Below, one piece after another: positions 53,196 through 61,112 of a DNA stretch of 64,000 nucleotides. Source of the DNA: Paracoccus litorisediminis. GTDB lineage: Bacteria; Pseudomonadota; Alphaproteobacteria; Rhodobacterales; Rhodobacteraceae. The stretch lies in the NCBI RefSeq assembly GCF_009711205.1, contig NZ_WMIG01000003.1, positions 62,001-126,000 of the forward strand, read 5' to 3'. Within the stretch, counting starts at the first letter, position 1. Each line of letters begins with the position of its first letter. Position numbers and translations under genes: made by a program. The notes beneath the pieces are model-generated. The model worked only from the letters and a program-made list of their open reading frames with translations, was not told where the DNA came from and ran no database searches.

Positions 53196-54074
53196 TCAGC
53201 GTTTCATTCCGGTGGTCGCGACGCCCTCGATCAGCAGGCGCTGGAACATCACGAACAGGACAAAGATCGGCAGGACGGTCAGGGTGGACATCGCCAACAG
53301 CGCGCCCCAGTCGGATTGGGCGGTGGCGTCGACAAAGGTGCGCAGGCCCAGCTGGGCGGTGTATTTCTCGATGTCGTTCAGATAGATCAGCGGGGCGAAG
53401 AAATCGTCCCATGTCCAGATGAAGGAAAACACCGCCGCCGTGGCCAGAACCGGGGTCGAAAGCGGCAGGATCACCTTGAGGAAGATCCGCAGCGGACCGG
53501 CCCCGTCCATCAGCGCGGCCTCGTCCAGCTCGCGCGGGATGCCGCGGAAGAACTGGATCATCAGGAAGATGAAGAAGGCGTCGATGGCCAGGAATTTCGG
53601 CACGACCAGCGGCAGGATGGTGTTCACCCAGCCAAAGTTCAGGAACATCAGGTATTGCGGGATCAGCACCGCATGCTGGGGCAGCATCATCGTGCCCAGC
53701 ATCAGCGCGAACCAGAACTTGCGGCCCTTGAACTGCAACCGGGTAAAGGCATAGGCCGCCATCGAGCATGAGATCAGGTTGCCCGCCACCGCCAGCACCG
53801 AGACCACGGCGGAATTCAGGAACATCCAGCCAAAGCTGACGCTGAGCCCGTTCCACCCGCGTGCATAGGCGTCCGTGGTGAAGTTTTCCGGGATCAGCGA
53901 GGTGGTCGAGAAGATCTCGTTTTCCGGCTTGAACGAACTCGAGACCATCCACAGCAGCGGGTAAAGCATCACGAAGCTGATGGCTGCAAGGGCGGCATAG
54001 GCAAATGCGCGCTTCAGTCCCTGCGGCATGGTTGCCTCCTTGGTCAGCGGCGGGGCGATTGCGGTCTCAGTCAT
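53196..54074 (-). CDS. Sugar ABC transporter permease (MalG type)
   Basis: 292-residue inner-membrane permease. First segment AYAALAAISFVMLYPLLWMV, then SSSFKPENEIFSTTSLIPEN typical of MalG-like proteins; the EAA loop is ELDEAALMDGAGPLRIFLKV, and SFIWTWDDFFAPLIYLND follows. The start at 54074 overlaps the end of the MalF-type gene by 8 bases. It is the second gene of the nine-gene operon. Confidence 0.94.
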   Translation of the reverse strand: MTETAIAPPLTKEATMPQGLKRAFAYAALAAISFVMLYPLLWMVSSSFKPENEIFSTTSLIPENFTTDAYARGWNGLSVSFGWMFLNSAVVSVLAVAGNLISCSMAAYAFTRLQFKGRKFWFALMLGTMMLPQHAVLIPQYLMFLNFGWVNTILPLVVPKFLAIDAFFIFLMIQFFRGIPRELDEAALMDGAGPLRIFLKVILPLSTPVLATAAVFSFIWTWDDFFAPLIYLNDIEKYTAQLGLRTFVDATAQSDWGALLAMSTLTVLPIFVLFVMFQRLLIEGVATTGMKR

Positions 54075-54990
54075 CGTAATGCACCCAGTATTTGGCCGAG
54101 AGGAAGGACAGGGCGGTAAAGCCCGCGATGATCGCCACCAGCACCCAGGCCAGCGCCGAGGCATAGCCGAAGCGGAAGTTGGTGAATGCCTCCTGGTACA
54201 GGTACAGCGTGTAGAACAGCGTCGAGTCGATCGGCCCGCCCGAGCCGTCGCTGATGACAAAGGCCGGGGTAAAGGCCTTGAACGCGTCGATGGTCAGGAT
54301 GACGGCGTTGAAGAAGATCACCGGGGTCAGCAGCGGCAGGGTGATCTTGAAAAACTGCCGGGTGCGGCTGGCCCCGTCGATGCTGGCGGCTTCGTACATG
54401 TCTTGCGGGATCTGGCGCAGACCGGCCAGAAAGATGATCATGGACGACCCGAACTGCCACACGGCCAGCGCCACCAGCGTATAGATCGCGGTCGAGGGAT
54501 TGGCGATCCAGCTGGGGCCTTCGTAACCGAACAGCGTCATCAGCACCTGATTGATCATGCCGTCGCTGGCAAAGACCTGCCGCCACAGCACCGCGATCGC
54601 CACCGAGCCGCCGATCAGCGACGGCAGATAGAAGATCGCCCGGAACCAGTTCAGCCCGCGCATCCCCTTGTTCAGCAGGACCGCAACCGCCAGTGCAAAG
54701 ACCAGCTTCAGCGGCACCGACAGCAGCACATAGGTGAATGTGACATTCATCGCGGCCCGAAAGCGCGGATCGTCGCTGGCGATCTGGGCGTAGTTCGCGC
54801 TGCCAACCCAATGGGGCTGCGACATCAGCGAATAATCGGTGAAGGACAGGTACAGCGACGACATCGCCGGACCCAGCGTCAACACAAAGAAACCGATCAG
54901 CCAGGGGGACAGGAACCCGTAACCGGCAATCTGGCGGCGCAGGCGTGACCAGATCGGCACGCGAAAGGGCATATCGTCAGTGACGGACAT
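54067..54990 (-). CDS. Sugar ABC transporter permease (MalF type)
   Basis: 307-residue permease and first gene of the operon. Segment GYGFLSPWLIGFFVLTLGPA is the usual MalF-like first helix, with YLSFTDYSLMSQPHWVGSAN after it; the EAA loop reads DMYEAASIDGASRTRQFFKI. ATG 54990 has AGG seven bases ahead; the open frame further up covers the promoter and is rejected. It is divergent from the GH88 gene across 146 bases that carry promoter and operator-like elements. Confidence 0.94.
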   Translation of the reverse strand: MSVTDDMPFRVPIWSRLRRQIAGYGFLSPWLIGFFVLTLGPAMSSLYLSFTDYSLMSQPHWVGSANYAQIASDDPRFRAAMNVTFTYVLLSVPLKLVFALAVAVLLNKGMRGLNWFRAIFYLPSLIGGSVAIAVLWRQVFASDGMINQVLMTLFGYEGPSWIANPSTAIYTLVALAVWQFGSSMIIFLAGLRQIPQDMYEAASIDGASRTRQFFKITLPLLTPVIFFNAVILTIDAFKAFTPAFVISDGSGGPIDSTLFYTLYLYQEAFTNFRFGYASALAWVLVAIIAGFTALSFLSAKYWVHYDD

Positions 54991-55032
54991 GCGAAACCTC
55001 CTCTTTACGCCTTGCTCCGGCGCAACTCTTGA

Positions 55033-55068
55033 TGACGTCAAAATGACAAATCGAAATTTCACCGTCAA
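55033..55068 (-). promoter_or_regulatory. Promoter of the sugar ABC/amino-sugar operon with operator-like palindromes
   Basis: Read on the minus strand, -35-like TTGACG (55063-55068) and -10-like CATTTT (55040-55045) are separated by exactly 17 bases. The spacer contains GAAATTTC (55053-55060), and a perfect TGACGTCA palindrome with central CG (55033-55040) overlaps the -10. Either could be the site of the LacI protein encoded at 56373. Confidence 0.5.
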
Positions 55069-55070
55069 CT

Positions 55071-55111
55071 GAAATGTTTCGTGCTTGACGAAAATTGCGA
55101 AATACACGAAA
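55071..55111 (+). promoter_or_regulatory. Repeated GAAA/TTTC motifs ahead of the GH88 gene
   Basis: GAAA-2-TTTC at 55071-55080, TTTCG-7-CGAAA at 55077-55093, and TTTCGTG (55077-55083) facing CACGAAA (55105-55111). These share half-sites with GAAATTTC at 55053-55060, suggesting one protein, probably LacI type, controls both directions. TTGACG at 55085-55090 is a possible -35 for the GH88 gene, without an obvious -10. Confidence 0.45.
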
Positions 55112-55136
55112 ACTTAGGGCAACCAGGAGGATGCCC

Positions 55137-56321
55137 ATGAATATCGAGGCCAACAGCTACTTCGCCGCCGCCGAACCGGCCTTTGTGACCCGCCATGCCC
55201 AGCGTCATCAGCAGGCGATCGAGCGCTGCGTGGACAAGCTGCGCCAGACGATGCCGGTGATCGGGCTGCGCAATCCCAAGATCGGGACGGCCTCGAATCA
55301 CTGGACCTATTGCGCGCCCTTTGACTGGGTGGTCAGCTTTCAGGCCGGGCAGCTGTGGCTGGCGCTGCAATTGACGGGGGACCCAATGTTCCTGAACGCG
55401 GCGCGGGCGCGGCGGCCGGTGTTTCGTGCGATTCTGGCGCATCGGCAGGCGCAGGATCACGATCTGGGTTTCCAGTTCTCGCTGGGCTGCGTGGCCGACT
55501 GGCTGATGACCGGCGACCGCGAATCGCGCGGCATGGCGCTGGAGGCCGCGCGGCTGCTGTTGGACCGCTATCGCCCCGAGGGCCGCTATATTCAGGCATG
55601 GAACGCGGTCGCACCGCATGGCCGGGTCGATCCGCATCATGCCGCCGGGCGCATCATCGCCGACACGCTGCAAAACCTTGCGCTGCTGTATTGGGCGCAT
55701 GGCGAAACCGGGCGCGCCGATTTCCGCCATGCCGCCGATGGCCATGCCGAAACCGCGCTGGCGCATCTGGTCCGCGCGGATGATACCAGCTTTCACACCT
55801 TCCTGTTCGATCCGGTGACCGGCGCCCCCCTGCGTGGCGAGACCCATCAGGGCTATGACGACGCCTCGTGCTGGTCGCGCGGGCAGGCCTGGCTGATCCA
55901 CGGCTATGCGCAAAGTGCGCTGGCGACGGGCAACCGCGCCTATCTGGACGCCGCCCGTCGGCTGGCGGCGCGGGCCGAGGCACTGATGGGCGACGATACC
56001 GTCCCGGCATGGGATTATGCCGCCCCCGGCAATGCGGTGCATCGCGACAGCTCGGCCGGTGCGGTGATGGCGGCGGGGGTCTACATGATCGCCCAGCAAA
56101 TGCCGCTTGAGGCCGGGCGCTGGCGCGATTTCGGCGACCGGCTGCTGGGCGGGCTGCTGGACACCTGCGACCTGACGAATGACCCGCAGGCGCTGGGGAT
56201 GCTGGCGCATGGCGCGGCGCATGTCGCGTCGGGTTTTGCCGACAACATGCTGCCCTACGGCGATTATTACTTCATGGAGGCCCTGATGCGTTCGTTGGGT
56301 CACACGCAATTCTTCTGGTGA
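55137..56321 (+). CDS. GH88 unsaturated glucuronyl hydrolase
   Basis: 394-residue alpha/alpha-barrel hydrolase of glycoside hydrolase family 88, which removes the 4,5-unsaturated uronic acid from disaccharides made by glycosaminoglycan or related lyases. The two catalytic-type aspartates fit: D109 in QDHDLGFQFSLG and D176 in AAGRIIADTLQNLALLYWAH. Also seen are QAWNAVAPHGRVDPHHAAGR, THQGYDDASCWSRGQAWLIH and YAAPGNAVHRDSSAGAVMAA. No signal peptide, so it acts in the cytoplasm after uptake. ATG 55137 has AGGAGG ahead. The products would be a 4-deoxy-5-keto uronate and an N-acetylhexosamine, the latter handled by the divergent operon. Confidence 0.92.
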   Translation: MNIEANSYFAAAEPAFVTRHAQRHQQAIERCVDKLRQTMPVIGLRNPKIGTASNHWTYCAPFDWVVSFQAGQLWLALQLTGDPMFLNAARARRPVFRAILAHRQAQDHDLGFQFSLGCVADWLMTGDRESRGMALEAARLLLDRYRPEGRYIQAWNAVAPHGRVDPHHAAGRIIADTLQNLALLYWAHGETGRADFRHAADGHAETALAHLVRADDTSFHTFLFDPVTGAPLRGETHQGYDDASCWSRGQAWLIHGYAQSALATGNRAYLDAARRLAARAEALMGDDTVPAWDYAAPGNAVHRDSSAGAVMAAGVYMIAQQMPLEAGRWRDFGDRLLGGLLDTCDLTNDPQALGMLAHGAAHVASGFADNMLPYGDYYFMEALMRSLGHTQFFW

Positions 56322-56372
56322 GGCCACGCCCCCACAGGGTAACAGTCCAATCTGAAAATGCCGAGGAACCTC

Positions 56373-57443
56373 ATGTCCGACACCCCACCCGCCACTTTGC
56401 GCGACATTGCCGATGCTGCTGGCGTCTCGGTCGCCGCCGCCTCGAAGGTGCTCAACAATCGCGGCGGCGTCAGCGAGGAAAACCGCCAGCGCGTTTTGGC
56501 GGCGGCGGATCAGCTGGGCTATCAGGGCCGCTCGGCCCGCGCCATCCAGCGCGCGGGCGTGGGGGCCGCGACCATTATCATGCCCGCCGCCTATTACTCG
56601 GATTCGCTGTTCTATGAGGACATCGTCAAGGGCGTGCTTGAGGAATGCGCCGCAAGCGGCCTGTCGGTCGAGGTCCGTCTGGTCGCGCCCATCACCGAGG
56701 GCGGCCAGGCGGAAATCGAAAGCATCCTTGCCGATCCGGCCAGCGGCGCGATCATCGCCATCGGTCTGGACGATGCCGTTCTGATCGACCGGATCGCGGC
56801 GGCTGAAACTCCGGCGGTGCTGATCAACGGCATGGACCGCTCGATGCGGATCGACAGCGTGCTGCCGGACAACTGGTCGGCGGGGTGGCTGGCGACCCAG
56901 CGCCTGCTGGCGGCAGGACATCGCCAGATCATGCATGTCACCCTGCCCCACCGCCTGACCATGCGCCGGCGTCTGGACGGCTTCCGCGTGGCCCTGACCG
57001 AGGCCGGCTTGGGTTTCGATCCCGACCGGCATGTGCTGGATCTGGGCCAGATGGGCTTTGCCGAGACCCAGACCCGCAACGCCATCATCGCCGCGCATCA
57101 GCAGGGCCGCCTTGAGGGCGTGACCGCGTTCTTTTGCAGTTCCGACATGGTGGCCTTCGGGCTGATGCAGGGGCTGCAATCGCTGGGCTTTGCCGTTCCC
57201 GACGATTTCTCGGTGATCGGGCTGGACGATGTGGCGCTGGCCGGGAACAGCCGCCCGCCCTTGACCACCATGCGGATCGAGCGCGCCGAACTGGGCCGCA
57301 GCGGCGCAAGCCTGCTGCTGGGCCGGATCACCAATCCCGGCCGCAGCGCCATCCGCATGAACATGGGGGTCGAACTGATCGAGCGCGCGACCGTCGCCCC
57401 GCCGCGCGGCAATCCCGGCCTTAGATCGGGTCGCGCACAATGA
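56373..57443 (+). CDS. LacI-family transcriptional regulator
   Basis: 356-residue repressor. N-terminal HTH and hinge: LRDIADAAGVSVAAASKVLN, then NRGGVSEENRQRVLAAADQL with GYQ. The periplasmic-binding-like ligand domain from ~65 ends with FSVIGLDDVALAGNSRPPLT with TMRIERAELG. It lies between the GH88 and sulfatase genes, coupled to the latter by a 4-base overlap. It probably represses this operon and the divergent transporter operon until a disaccharide or its product binds. Start ATG 56373 is preceded by GAGGA. Confidence 0.93.
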   Translation: MSDTPPATLRDIADAAGVSVAAASKVLNNRGGVSEENRQRVLAAADQLGYQGRSARAIQRAGVGAATIIMPAAYYSDSLFYEDIVKGVLEECAASGLSVEVRLVAPITEGGQAEIESILADPASGAIIAIGLDDAVLIDRIAAAETPAVLINGMDRSMRIDSVLPDNWSAGWLATQRLLAAGHRQIMHVTLPHRLTMRRRLDGFRVALTEAGLGFDPDRHVLDLGQMGFAETQTRNAIIAAHQQGRLEGVTAFFCSSDMVAFGLMQGLQSLGFAVPDDFSVIGLDDVALAGNSRPPLTTMRIERAELGRSGASLLLGRITNPGRSAIRMNMGVELIERATVAPPRGNPGLRSGRAQ

Positions 57444-58861
57444 GTGCGCCGCATCTGGTCGTCATCATGGCCGACCAGTTGCGCCATGACCTGATCGGGC
57501 CGGAACATACCCCCCATATCGCCGAACTGGCCGGGGAAAGCACGGTCTTTCCCAATGCCTATTGCGCCTCGCCGCTATGCGTGCCGTCGCGCGGGGCGTT
57601 CTTTACCGGGCGCTATCCGAACCAGACCGGCTGCCTGATCAACCCATGGGTCCCCGAGGACGCCGCCCATGGCATGGTTGCCGAGGGCACGCCGAACCTT
57701 TACGGCCTGCTGGCCGGGCGCTGGGACGGCCACCACGTGGGCAAGCAGCATCTGTGCTATGACCCGCCGCTGGAACGGCGCGGGGGCGGCATCCACTGGC
57801 AGACGCTTGAGGACACCTATGCCCCCGCCCTTGCCGCGCGCGGCCATGCCCCGCCGGGCGGGCCGGATTTCCGCGCCGATCTGCCCGAACAGGTCGGCGG
57901 ACGGCGGACATGGCTGGGCAGCGGCTCGACCCCGGCGACGGGCTGTTATCAGCCGGGCTTCGACAGCTTCTTTGACGGCCATATCCTGAACGGCGCGCTG
58001 TCGGCGATCGACGGGCGCGACCGCGCAAAGCCGCTCTTTCTCAGCGCGATGTTTCTGGCCCCGCATCCGCCCTTTCACATCCCCGAGCCGTGGTATTCCA
58101 TGGTCCGCGACATCCAGATGCCGCGCAATGTCGGGCGCTGGAGCCCCGGCCAAAGCCCGCTGCAGCTTTACAACATGACCGGCATCATCGGCACCCGCTA
58201 CAGCCGCGACGACTGGCGCGAGGTCTGGCGCGTCTATGCCGGGCTGGTCCGGCTGCTGGATCATTGCGTGGGCCAGATCGTCGCGCGGCTGAAGGCGCAG
58301 GGCATCTATGACGATACCGCGATCCTGCTGACCAGCGACCATGGCGAGATGCTGGGCTCGCACCGCTTGTTCCAGAAGATGTGCATGTATGAGGAAGCGA
58401 TCCGCACCCCCGTCGTGCTGAAGCTGCCCAAGGGCGGCGGTCAAGGCATCGATCCGCGCCTTGTCGGCCATATCGATGTGCTGCCGACGCTATGCGAGGT
58501 GCTGAACCTGTCCCCGCCCGCTGGCCTGCCCGGCCTGTCCTTGCTGCATGATACGCCGCCGCGCCCGGTCTTTGTGCAATATGACGGCAATGGCGCGCTG
58601 GGGAATGCCTCGCGCGCGGTGATCCGGGGGACCGACAAGCTGATCGTCGACAGCTTCAAGGATGAGCGGTTCTTTGAGCTTTACGACCTTGCCCGCGACC
58701 CGCAAGAGGAACACAACCTGATCGCAACCCAGCCCGCGCGGGCCGCAGCCCTGCTGGCGCTGCTGGGCGACCATATGCGGGCGACCGGCGATCACATGGC
58801 GCTGGATCAGGGCGATCTGGACCGCTTCCGGCATGAGCACGGGATGCAAGCAGCGGATTAG
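57440..58861 (+). CDS. Type I (formylglycine) sulfatase, cytoplasmic
   Basis: 473-residue sulfatase of the alkaline-phosphatase superfamily. The modification site is C47 in SPLCVPSRGAFFTGRYPNQT (CxPSR); the N-terminal metal site is MADQLRHDLIG with DQ in place of DD; late metal ligands are in LLTSDHGEMLGSHRLFQKMC. Further family segments: MFLAPHPPFHIP and RFFELYDLARDPQEEHNLIA. No signal peptide, so it should remove sulfate from imported sugar inside the cell, which fits the cytoplasmic GH88. Activity requires a Cys-to-formylglycine converting enzyme, not seen in the window. Which sulfate (6-O, N or 2-O) is removed cannot be told. Confidence 0.9.
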   Translation: MSAPHLVVIMADQLRHDLIGPEHTPHIAELAGESTVFPNAYCASPLCVPSRGAFFTGRYPNQTGCLINPWVPEDAAHGMVAEGTPNLYGLLAGRWDGHHVGKQHLCYDPPLERRGGGIHWQTLEDTYAPALAARGHAPPGGPDFRADLPEQVGGRRTWLGSGSTPATGCYQPGFDSFFDGHILNGALSAIDGRDRAKPLFLSAMFLAPHPPFHIPEPWYSMVRDIQMPRNVGRWSPGQSPLQLYNMTGIIGTRYSRDDWREVWRVYAGLVRLLDHCVGQIVARLKAQGIYDDTAILLTSDHGEMLGSHRLFQKMCMYEEAIRTPVVLKLPKGGGQGIDPRLVGHIDVLPTLCEVLNLSPPAGLPGLSLLHDTPPRPVFVQYDGNGALGNASRAVIRGTDKLIVDSFKDERFFELYDLARDPQEEHNLIATQPARAAALLALLGDHMRATGDHMALDQGDLDRFRHEHGMQAAD

Positions 58862-58954
58862 CACGCCTTTTTCCCTTGCAGGGACGGCGCTTGCCATCAG
58901 AAATGATGCGCAATGAATCACGCCAAGAACATTCCCAGCAGGAGACTTCCGACC

Positions 58955-60112
58955 ATGCGGCGCCTTGCCCTTTCCACCGCCTTGATCATGTCGATGCTGC
59001 CGCTTGCGGCGCAGGCTCAGGAGCCGCTGAAGATCGGCGTCCTGCTGACCCTGTCCGGCCCGCCCGCCGTTCTGGGCGAACATGCCCGCGACGGCGTGCT
59101 GCTGGCCGAAAAGACGCTGGGCGACAAGGTCGGCGGCCGCGAGGTCGAGCTGATCGTCGTCGACGATGAGGGCAAGCCCGACATCGCCGCCCAGAAGGCC
59201 CGCGATCTGGTCGAGGCGCAGGGTGCCGATTTCGTCATCGGCCCGATCTTTTCCAACATCATGAACGCCATTGCCGGACCGGTGACCTCGGGCGGTGCGA
59301 TCCTTGTGTCGCCCAATGCCGGGCCGTCGAATTTCGCGGGCAAGGACTGCAACCCCGACATCTTTGTCGTGTCCTACCAGAACGACCAGATGCCGCGCAC
59401 CTTGGCCGAGCACATGAACCGTCAGGGCGTGGCCAATGCCTATCTGCTGGCCCCGAACTATCAGGCGGGCAAGGACAGCCTGAACGGCTTCAAATCCGTC
59501 TTCAAGGGCGAGGTCGCGGGTGAACTGTTCGTGCCGCTGGGGCAGCTGGATTTCTCGGCCGAGCTGGCGCAGATCGCGGCCAGCCAACCCGCCGCCGTCT
59601 ATGCCTTCATGCCGGGCGGTATGGGCGTGAACCTGGTCAAGCAATGGAGCCAGGCGGGCCTGGGCTCGATCCCGTTGATGTCGGCATTCACGGTGGATGA
59701 GACCACCTTGCCCGCCGAACAGGATGCGGCGGTGGGGATGCTGACCGGATCGAACTGGGCGCCGGACCTGCAGACGCCCGGCAATGCCGAATTTGTCGCC
59801 GCCTTCCAAGGGGCTTATGGCCGCGTGCCCTCGCTTTACGCGGTCGGCGGCTATGACGCCCTGATGCTGATCGACAGCGCCGTGAAAAAGGCCGGGACCG
59901 AGGACCGCGAGGCCCTGCGCGCCGCCCTGAAACAGGCCGATTTCCAAAGCCTGCGCGGCAGCTTCAAATTCTCGACCAACAACTTCCCGGTGCAGGATTT
60001 CTACCTGACCAAGGCGATCAAGGCCGAGGACGGGACCTATCGCACCTCGGTCGTCGAAAAGGTCTTTACCGCCGCCGCCGACAGCTATGTCGGCGAATGC
60101 CCGATGAAGTAA
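58955..60112 (+). CDS. Branched-chain amino-acid-type ABC binding protein
   Basis: 385-residue periplasmic binding protein of the HAAT family (LivJ/LivK-like). Sec leader MRRLALSTALIMSMLPLAAQ cleaved after AQA. Mature part: PLKIGVLLTLSGPPAVLGEH, VELIVVDDEGKPDIAAQKAR, DFVIGPIFSNIMNAIAGPVT, and AVGGYDALMLIDSAVKK. ATG 58955 has GGAGA ~10 bases ahead; an ATG at 58913 lacks a ribosome site. Ligand could be an amino acid, amide or aromatic acid. It is first of a five-gene transport operon and is followed by a very strong hairpin. Confidence 0.92.
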   Translation: MRRLALSTALIMSMLPLAAQAQEPLKIGVLLTLSGPPAVLGEHARDGVLLAEKTLGDKVGGREVELIVVDDEGKPDIAAQKARDLVEAQGADFVIGPIFSNIMNAIAGPVTSGGAILVSPNAGPSNFAGKDCNPDIFVVSYQNDQMPRTLAEHMNRQGVANAYLLAPNYQAGKDSLNGFKSVFKGEVAGELFVPLGQLDFSAELAQIAASQPAAVYAFMPGGMGVNLVKQWSQAGLGSIPLMSAFTVDETTLPAEQDAAVGMLTGSNWAPDLQTPGNAEFVAAFQGAYGRVPSLYAVGGYDALMLIDSAVKKAGTEDREALRAALKQADFQSLRGSFKFSTNNFPVQDFYLTKAIKAEDGTYRTSVVEKVFTAAADSYVGECPMK

Positions 60113-60137
60113 GGCCCTGACGGGCTGACACGGCACG

Positions 60138-60167
60138 ACGCCCCTTTTGATCCGTCAAAAGGGGCGT
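60138..60167 (+). other. Very strong intercistronic hairpin after the binding-protein gene
   Basis: ACGCCCCTTTTGA (60138-60150) and TCAAAAGGGGCGT (60155-60167) pair perfectly over 13 bases with loop TCCG. It lies 25 bases after the binding-protein stop and 21 before the permease start, suited to partial termination or 3'-end protection that favours binding-protein mRNA. Confidence 0.75.
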
Positions 60168-60188
60168 TCCGTTCGACGGAAAGACAAG

Positions 60189-61112
60189 ATGTTCAACCTA
60201 TTCCTGCTGCAACTGCTCAACGGCGCCCAGTTCGGCATCCTGCTGTTTCTGGTGGCGGCCGGGCTGACGCTGGTTTTCGGCATCATGGACTTCATCAACC
60301 TTGCGCATGGCGTGCTGTACATGATCGGCGGCTATGTCATGGCGGCGCTGTCGGCGGCGACAGGCAATTTCTGGCTGTCGCTGGCGCTGGTCCTGCCGGT
60401 GACGCTGGCGGTGGGGCTGGTGCTGGAGCTGCTGGTGTTTCGCAGGCTTTACGACCGTTCCCACCTGGATCAGGTGCTGGCGACATTCGGGCTGGTGCTG
60501 GTGCTGTCGGAACTGGTCAAGATCCTGTGGGGCGCGGCACCGCTTTCCGTCGCCATGCCCGAGGCACTGGCGGGCTCGATCCCGCTGGCCGGGCTGATGC
60601 GCTACCCGGTCTATCGCATCGCGGTGATCGGCGCGGGGTTGGGCGTCGCGCTGGCGCTGTGGTTCGTGATCGCGCGGACGCGGGTGGGCATGCTTCTGCG
60701 CGCGGGCGCGGCGAACCGGGCGATGGTCTCGGCGCTGGGGGTGGATATCAACCGGCTGTTCATGCTGGTCTTTGCCGCTGGCGCGATGCTGGCCGGGTTT
60801 GCCGGGGCGATCGTCTCGCCGATCCTGTCGGTCGATCCGGGCATGGGGGATTCCATCCTGATCCTGACCTTTGTCGTCATCGTCATCGGCGGCGTCGGAT
60901 CGGTGAAGGGCGCGTTCCTTGCCGCGCTGCTGGTCGGTATTGTCGACACGATGGGGCGGATGTTCGGGCCGATCCTGCTGAAATCGCTGATGGAGCCCGC
61001 CGCCGCCGCGCAGGCCGGGCGCACCATCGCGCCGATGCTGGTCTATATCCTGATGGCGGCGGTGCTGTTCTGGCGACCCTCGGGCCTGTTCGGGCGGAGC
61101 GTGGCGCGATGA
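60189..61112 (+). CDS. HAAT ABC transporter permease (LivH type)
   Basis: 307-residue inner-membrane permease with about eight hydrophobic segments: LLNGAQFGILLFLVAAGLTL, VFGIMDFINLAHGVLYMIGG typical of LivH, then MVSALGVDINRLFMLVFAAG and ILILTFVVIVIGGVGSVKGA. ATG 60189 with GGAAAG upstream is preferred over an ATG at 60147 that lies within the hairpin. It overlaps the LivM-type start by 4 bases. Confidence 0.95.
   Translation: MFNLFLLQLLNGAQFGILLFLVAAGLTLVFGIMDFINLAHGVLYMIGGYVMAALSAATGNFWLSLALVLPVTLAVGLVLELLVFRRLYDRSHLDQVLATFGLVLVLSELVKILWGAAPLSVAMPEALAGSIPLAGLMRYPVYRIAVIGAGLGVALALWFVIARTRVGMLLRAGAANRAMVSALGVDINRLFMLVFAAGAMLAGFAGAIVSPILSVDPGMGDSILILTFVVIVIGGVGSVKGAFLAALLVGIVDTMGRMFGPILLKSLMEPAAAAQAGRTIAPMLVYILMAAVLFWRPSGLFGRSVAR

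Noticed and set aside
55065-57440. 791-codon minus-strand open frame opposite GH88 and LacI genes
   Set aside because: Composition is that of antisense GC-rich DNA; GH88 and LacI motifs are unambiguous on the other strand.
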